A DNA stretch of 64,000 bases, from the NCBI GenBank assembly GCA_964520785.1, contig CAZFQG010000001.1, positions 1 through 64,000 of the forward strand, in the 5' to 3' direction. The translations under genes and the position numbers were made by a program. The stretch is from CAZFQG01 sp964520785. GTDB taxonomy: Bacteria > Planctomycetota > Planctomycetia > Pirellulales > Thermoguttaceae. This document shows positions 60,670-64,000 of this stretch, piece after piece. The notes below the pieces were generated by a model. That model was not told the origin of the DNA. It saw only the letters and a list, made by a program, of their open reading frames with translations, and did not search any database. Each line of letters starts with the position of its first letter. The first letter of the stretch is position 1.

Positions 60670-61352
60670 TTAATACTCTTTCCATTGACGAACTAAGAGA
60701 CCGGTTTCGGCTCCAAGTGCCCGGGCAGCCGCGCGAGAGGGATTTGGCGGCGTTTTTGTTTGGCCCGAAAACGGCGGCAAGGGGGGTTTTGGTGGAATGG
60801 CTGGTCCGCGAGGAAGGGGCGGGGGCCGATTTGTTGGCACTGGCGGCGGGGATCGCGCGGTGCCGGTTGGGGAGGGCACTGGTCGTGGTCGATGTGCAGA
60901 GGGCGTTTTTTCCTCCGGAGGCGGCCCGGCTGGGGATGGCACCGGAGTCGATCGTGATTGTCCAACCGCGGACGCACGAAGACGCGGTGTGGGCCGTCGA
61001 TCAGTCGCTGCGGCACTCGGAGGTCGGGGCCGTTTTGGCGTGGGTCGGTCCGTTTATGAATCGGCTCGATTCGAAAACGCTCCGCCGGTGGCGGTTGGCG
61101 GTGGAACAGAGCGGGGCGAGCGGCCTGTTCGTGTCGTCCGAACGGGAGCGGCCCAGGGGAACATTCGCCGACGTGCGGTTATTGGTCGAACCGGTTCCGT
61201 GTGCCGCGCGGAATCGCCGTCGTTGGCGAATCACGCCGCTGTATCAGCGCGGCGGCCGTCCGGGGGAACCGGTCGAACTGGAATGGAACGATGAAACGCA
61301 TCTTGTACGCCCGATTTCCGAACTGGCCGATCCAGCGCCGGCGGCATGCTGA
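60666..61352 (+). CDS. imuA: ImuA-like mutagenesis protein
   Basis: A 228-residue RecA/SulA-like protein of the ImuA type, found with ImuB and the DnaE2 polymerase in error-prone translesion synthesis. It has LVREEGAGADLLALAAGIARCRLGRALVVVDVQRAFFPPEAA (quoted as LLALAAGIARCR and VVVDVQRAFFPPEAA), SIVIVQPRTHEDAVWAVDQSLRHSEVGAVLAWV, and the C-terminal RRWRITPLYQR. No intact Walker A is seen, as expected for this family. The ATG overlaps an eight-codon leader and imuB starts 62 nt before the imuA stop, so the genes form a coupled operon. It is probably SOS-induced from the upstream operator. Confidence 0.75.
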   Translation: MINTLSIDELRDRFRLQVPGQPRERDLAAFLFGPKTAARGVLVEWLVREEGAGADLLALAAGIARCRLGRALVVVDVQRAFFPPEAARLGMAPESIVIVQPRTHEDAVWAVDQSLRHSEVGAVLAWVGPFMNRLDSKTLRRWRLAVEQSGASGLFVSSERERPRGTFADVRLLVEPVPCAARNRRRWRITPLYQRGGRPGEPVELEWNDETHLVRPISELADPAPAAC

Positions 61353-62841
61353 GCCGCAAACCGCCAAGCGTCCGATCGTCCTGCACCACACGGCGCGCAA
61401 TGCCCAGCATGTCGCGGCCCGCTGCGCAGAGGCCGCGCGTTTGGGCATTCAACCGGGCATGTCGGTCGGCGAAGCGAAAGCCGTTTGCAGCCCCGAAGAC
61501 CGGAAACGGCTCGACATTGCGCCCCTCGACGAGGCGGCGGACCTGGCCATGCTAAGGACCCTGGCCGACGCCTGCGAACGGTTCAGCCCGACGGTGGGCC
61601 TGGTCGCGTCGAGCTCGCCGGACGGGGTGCTGATGGAGATCGGCGGAACGTCGCATCTCTTCGGCGGCGAGATCGCCCTGGCGCGGCAAGTGGTCGTCTT
61701 TTTCCGCGACCGGCGGTTTTCCCCCAAGGTGGCCGTCGCCGATACCCAAGGGGCCGCCTGGGCGGTCGCCCATTTCGCCATGCCCCGCTCGCGGCGGATT
61801 CGGATTGTTCCTTCCGAGGAAACCATCCAGACGCTGCGCCCGCTTCGTATCGAGGCGTTGCGGCTGGAAGAGAAGACCACCGTGTTGCTGTATCGACTAG
61901 GCATTGGGCGGATCGAAGACATCCAGCGGCTCCCCCGGCACGAGTTGGCCGCGCGGTTCGGGGAAGAAATCGGCCGGCGGTACGATCAGGCGGTCGGCCG
62001 GTTGGAGGAGCCGATCCACCCCCGGCATCCGGCGATGGGATTTTCCGCCGAAGTAGCGCCCGACTACCCGATTACGCGCCGCGAGGGGGTGGAATATGCG
62101 GCCGAAAAGCTCCTCGATGAACTGCTAAGGCGGCTCCGCGAAGCCGGACGCGGGGTGATCCGTCTGGCCGGCGTATTCGGCTGCCAGAGCGGTACCGATA
62201 CCGCCTGGTCGATCGATCTTTTCGAACCGACGCTCGACAAGGCGCGTCTTTTGGGCCTGATGCGGCTGAAGTGGGAGCGACTGCGATTCCCCAAGGCGGT
62301 GACGACGATCCGCATCGACGTACCGGTCTCGGTAAAACTGGGACCGCGGCAAGGGTTGCTGTTCTCCCTGGAAGACGATGAACCGGTACCGGTGCGGCAC
62401 GAAATCGGCCGCCTGGTCGAACATCTCACCAGCCGGCTCGGGGCGCAATCGGTGCTGGGAATCCGGTTGCTAAGCGATCCGTTGCCGGAACGTTCCTTCC
62501 GCCTCCAGCCCCTCGTGGAAATCGGCCCTCGGCACGGCCGCAGGGCGAGTCCCCCTACGAAACCGCGTCCCGTCCGGCTCTTCCCCAAGCCGATCCCCAT
62601 CACTCTGTCTCCCGAGCCGGCGACGGAGGACCTTTGTTCGTGCCGTTTTCGACTTGGAGGCCGCTTTCACCACATCCGCCGGGCCTGGGGTCCCGAGCGT
62701 CTCGAAACCGGCTGGTGGCGCGGCAAGACGGTCCGGCGGGATTATTACCTGGTCGAAACGGAAACCGCCGGGGCAAACGCGTGCCGGTTGTGGATTTTTC
62801 AGTCCATACGGCGTGGTAACTGGTTTTTTCACGGTGAGTGA
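61291..62841 (+). CDS. imuB: ImuB-like Y-family polymerase-related protein
   Basis: A 516-residue protein related to Y-family polymerases. The polymerase-like region begins YARFPNWPIQRRR and includes GVLMEIGGTSHLFGGE, where the catalytic acidic residues of Pol IV are not conserved, as in ImuB, which bridges ImuA, the clamp and DnaE2 rather than polymerising. A helix-hairpin segment (RLGIGRIEDIQRLPRHELAARFGEEIGRRYDQA) follows, then a little-finger region, and a C-terminal WGPERLETGWWRGKTVRRDYYLVET motif typical of ImuB. The ATG at 61291 is where similarity begins. No dnaE2 follows; the next gene is convergent. Confidence 0.82.
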   Translation: MKRILYARFPNWPIQRRRHAEPQTAKRPIVLHHTARNAQHVAARCAEAARLGIQPGMSVGEAKAVCSPEDRKRLDIAPLDEAADLAMLRTLADACERFSPTVGLVASSSPDGVLMEIGGTSHLFGGEIALARQVVVFFRDRRFSPKVAVADTQGAAWAVAHFAMPRSRRIRIVPSEETIQTLRPLRIEALRLEEKTTVLLYRLGIGRIEDIQRLPRHELAARFGEEIGRRYDQAVGRLEEPIHPRHPAMGFSAEVAPDYPITRREGVEYAAEKLLDELLRRLREAGRGVIRLAGVFGCQSGTDTAWSIDLFEPTLDKARLLGLMRLKWERLRFPKAVTTIRIDVPVSVKLGPRQGLLFSLEDDEPVPVRHEIGRLVEHLTSRLGAQSVLGIRLLSDPLPERSFRLQPLVEIGPRHGRRASPPTKPRPVRLFPKPIPITLSPEPATEDLCSCRFRLGGRFHHIRRAWGPERLETGWWRGKTVRRDYYLVETETAGANACRLWIFQSIRRGNWFFHGE

Positions 62842-62853
62842 ATTGCGTACCGA

Positions 62854-64000
62854 TTACGAATCACGGCATCGACCAGGGGACGGCCGCGTCCGCATTTCGG
62901 GCGGAGTGTTCAGAATCTCTCTTCGCCTCCCCAGTACTGCCCGATACTCCCGGACCAGCTTGTCGGCCGCCGTTTTGATCGAGAACGCCTCCTCCGCACG
63001 GCGCCGCGCGGCGGCTCCCATCTCGCGTCGGGACGTCTCATCCTCCAATAGTTCACGCATCGCGGCACCCAACGCGGAAGCGTCATCCTTCGGAATCAAT
63101 TTCGCCGAGCCGGACCCCACCGGAAATATCTCCGCCGTCCCTCCCACCTCGGCGGCAATGACCGGTATTCCACTCGCGGCCGCTTCCAAGAGTACGCGTC
63201 CCAGCGGCTCCTGCCTTGCGGGATGGACCAGGATCGCCAGTTCGTTCATCACTCGGTTCACGTCCGTCCGGACACCCAGAAAGCGAGCCCTTGAGCCGAG
63301 TCGGCCGAACATCTCGCGGAGGTCTCTTTCGAACCTGCGCGATTCCTCCTTCTCCGATGAACGTTCGCCCAGAATGAGGTAATGGACGTTCGGCGGTCTC
63401 GCCTTCGCCGCATGCGCCGCTTCCGCCAATACGTCGAACCCCTTCCGAAGGCCGATCTGCCCAATCGCGGCGACCAGGGGCACACCACGTGGAATTTCCA
63501 GTTCTTCGTGCAAATACCCCGAAGCCGGCCGCGGCCGGAACGCTTCCAGATCGACGCCATTGTAGATGACTCGCGCCTTCGCCTCATCCAGTCCCGCCGC
63601 GACGTGAAAAGCCAGCACCGCGCGCGACACCGCCAGGATGCGCGTATTCGCGTTTATGTCTTCGATAGCCCTGCGGCTGAGGCCAATGATGTCCCGCAAA
63701 TGGGCGATTGAAGGAATACGGGCCGCCCTCACCACGGGTCCGGCCAACCGGCTCATCGCCAGACTGTTCGCGTGCAAAAGGACCGGCCGTTCCTTCTCGA
63801 GAATCCGCCCGAGGCGGGCACGGCGCTCGTCAAGCGAGGCCCGGTTTCCGTCATGGTCCGTCGCGTCGAAACCAACCACTCTGACCCCCCGGCGTTTCGC
63901 CGCCTCGCCCAGCGGCCCACGCTCCGGCCCGATCAATACCGGCCGAATTCCCCACTCGGCCGCCGTATCCCAGAAGGAAAGCATCGATCGTTCGCCACCA
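62854..64000 (-). CDS. GT4-family glycosyltransferase (5' end off the right edge)
   Basis: A GT-B glycosyltransferase. The frame stays open past an internal ATG at 63984 to the window edge, and the residues read there are GGERSMLSFWDTA, the GGxER motif of GT4 proteins, so the true start lies outside. The donor domain has VAAIGQIGLRKGFDVLAEAAH and HPARQEPLGRVLLEAAASGIPVIAAEVGG with the E-P-x-G-x3-L-E motif. The final 30 residues are basic. It is convergent with imuB, 12 nt between the stops. Donor and acceptor are unknown; polysaccharide or lipopolysaccharide synthesis is the usual role. Confidence 0.88.
   Translation of the reverse strand, partial: GGERSMLSFWDTAAEWGIRPVLIGPERGPLGEAAKRRGVRVVGFDATDHDGNRASLDERRARLGRILEKERPVLLHANSLAMSRLAGPVVRAARIPSIAHLRDIIGLSRRAIEDINANTRILAVSRAVLAFHVAAGLDEAKARVIYNGVDLEAFRPRPASGYLHEELEIPRGVPLVAAIGQIGLRKGFDVLAEAAHAAKARPPNVHYLILGERSSEKEESRRFERDLREMFGRLGSRARFLGVRTDVNRVMNELAILVHPARQEPLGRVLLEAAASGIPVIAAEVGGTAEIFPVGSGSAKLIPKDDASALGAAMRELLEDETSRREMGAAARRRAEEAFSIKTAADKLVREYRAVLGRRREILNTPPEMRTRPSPGRCRDS

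Overview
The window looks like a scaffold from a member of the Planctomycetota, probably from a draft or metagenome-derived assembly, since a run of ten Ns sits at 35564-35573. The signs are two DUF1559 pilin-like proteins with type IV prepilin N-termini, a secreted beta-helix protein that starts with the planctomycete LEALEDRRLLSA motif and ends in a dockerin, a Cys-type sulfatase, several Gfo/Idh/MocA oxidoreductases (one with a Tat signal), a XylR-type AraC regulator and a Ser/Thr kinase with a long N-terminal extension. Base composition is GC-rich and most starts have a modest or no Shine-Dalgarno sequence.

Layout. 1-5.4 kb: the N-terminal part of a Ser/Thr kinase that runs off the left edge, a small membrane protein, a remnant of a DNRLRE-like secreted protein, trehalose-forming TreZ, and small BON and STAS proteins. 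5.6-8 kb: a URO-D-superfamily protein and an M20 peptidase in a likely operon. 8.2-20.6 kb: large secreted proteins, namely a frameshifted beta-helix/dockerin protein, a BNR-propeller/sulfatase fusion, a ten-repeat FG-GAP propeller and a hydrolase-like protein. 20.6-30.6 kb: an AddA/RecB-type helicase-nuclease without a visible partner, then a blaI-blaR1-like pair. Its M56 sensor is 1869 aa, carries a ~600-residue block in two copies, and has two perfect palindromes at its promoter. 30.7-39 kb: an exported endonuclease/phosphatase, a XylR regulator divergent from a GH109-like enzyme, a DUF1559 protein overlapping a lipoprotein gene, and a broken glycoside-hydrolase/CBM9 gene. 39-47.7 kb: an ABC exporter pair, a second DUF1559 protein, PriA and a GT2-like protein. 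48-57.4 kb: alanine dehydrogenase with a GT4 glycosyltransferase, a split Aas-like phospholipid-recycling pair (LplT-PlsC fusion plus acyl ligase), RsmG, a TPP-dependent 2-oxoacid decarboxylase and tRNA-Gln. 57.6-64 kb: two Gfo/Idh oxidoreductases, the imuA-imuB mutagenesis operon behind a strong promoter with an inverted repeat, and a GT4 glycosyltransferase that runs off the right edge.

How the parts fit: most of the window is housekeeping and repair genes interleaved with secreted or periplasmic carbohydrate-handling genes. The best candidates for new biology are the giant M56 antirepressor with its tandem palindromic operators, the BNR-sulfatase fusion, and the imuAB control region. Several large secreted-protein genes are broken by a frameshift, in-frame stops or deletion, which may be real decay or assembly error. 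I found no CRISPR array, insertion sequence, phage or rRNA gene.
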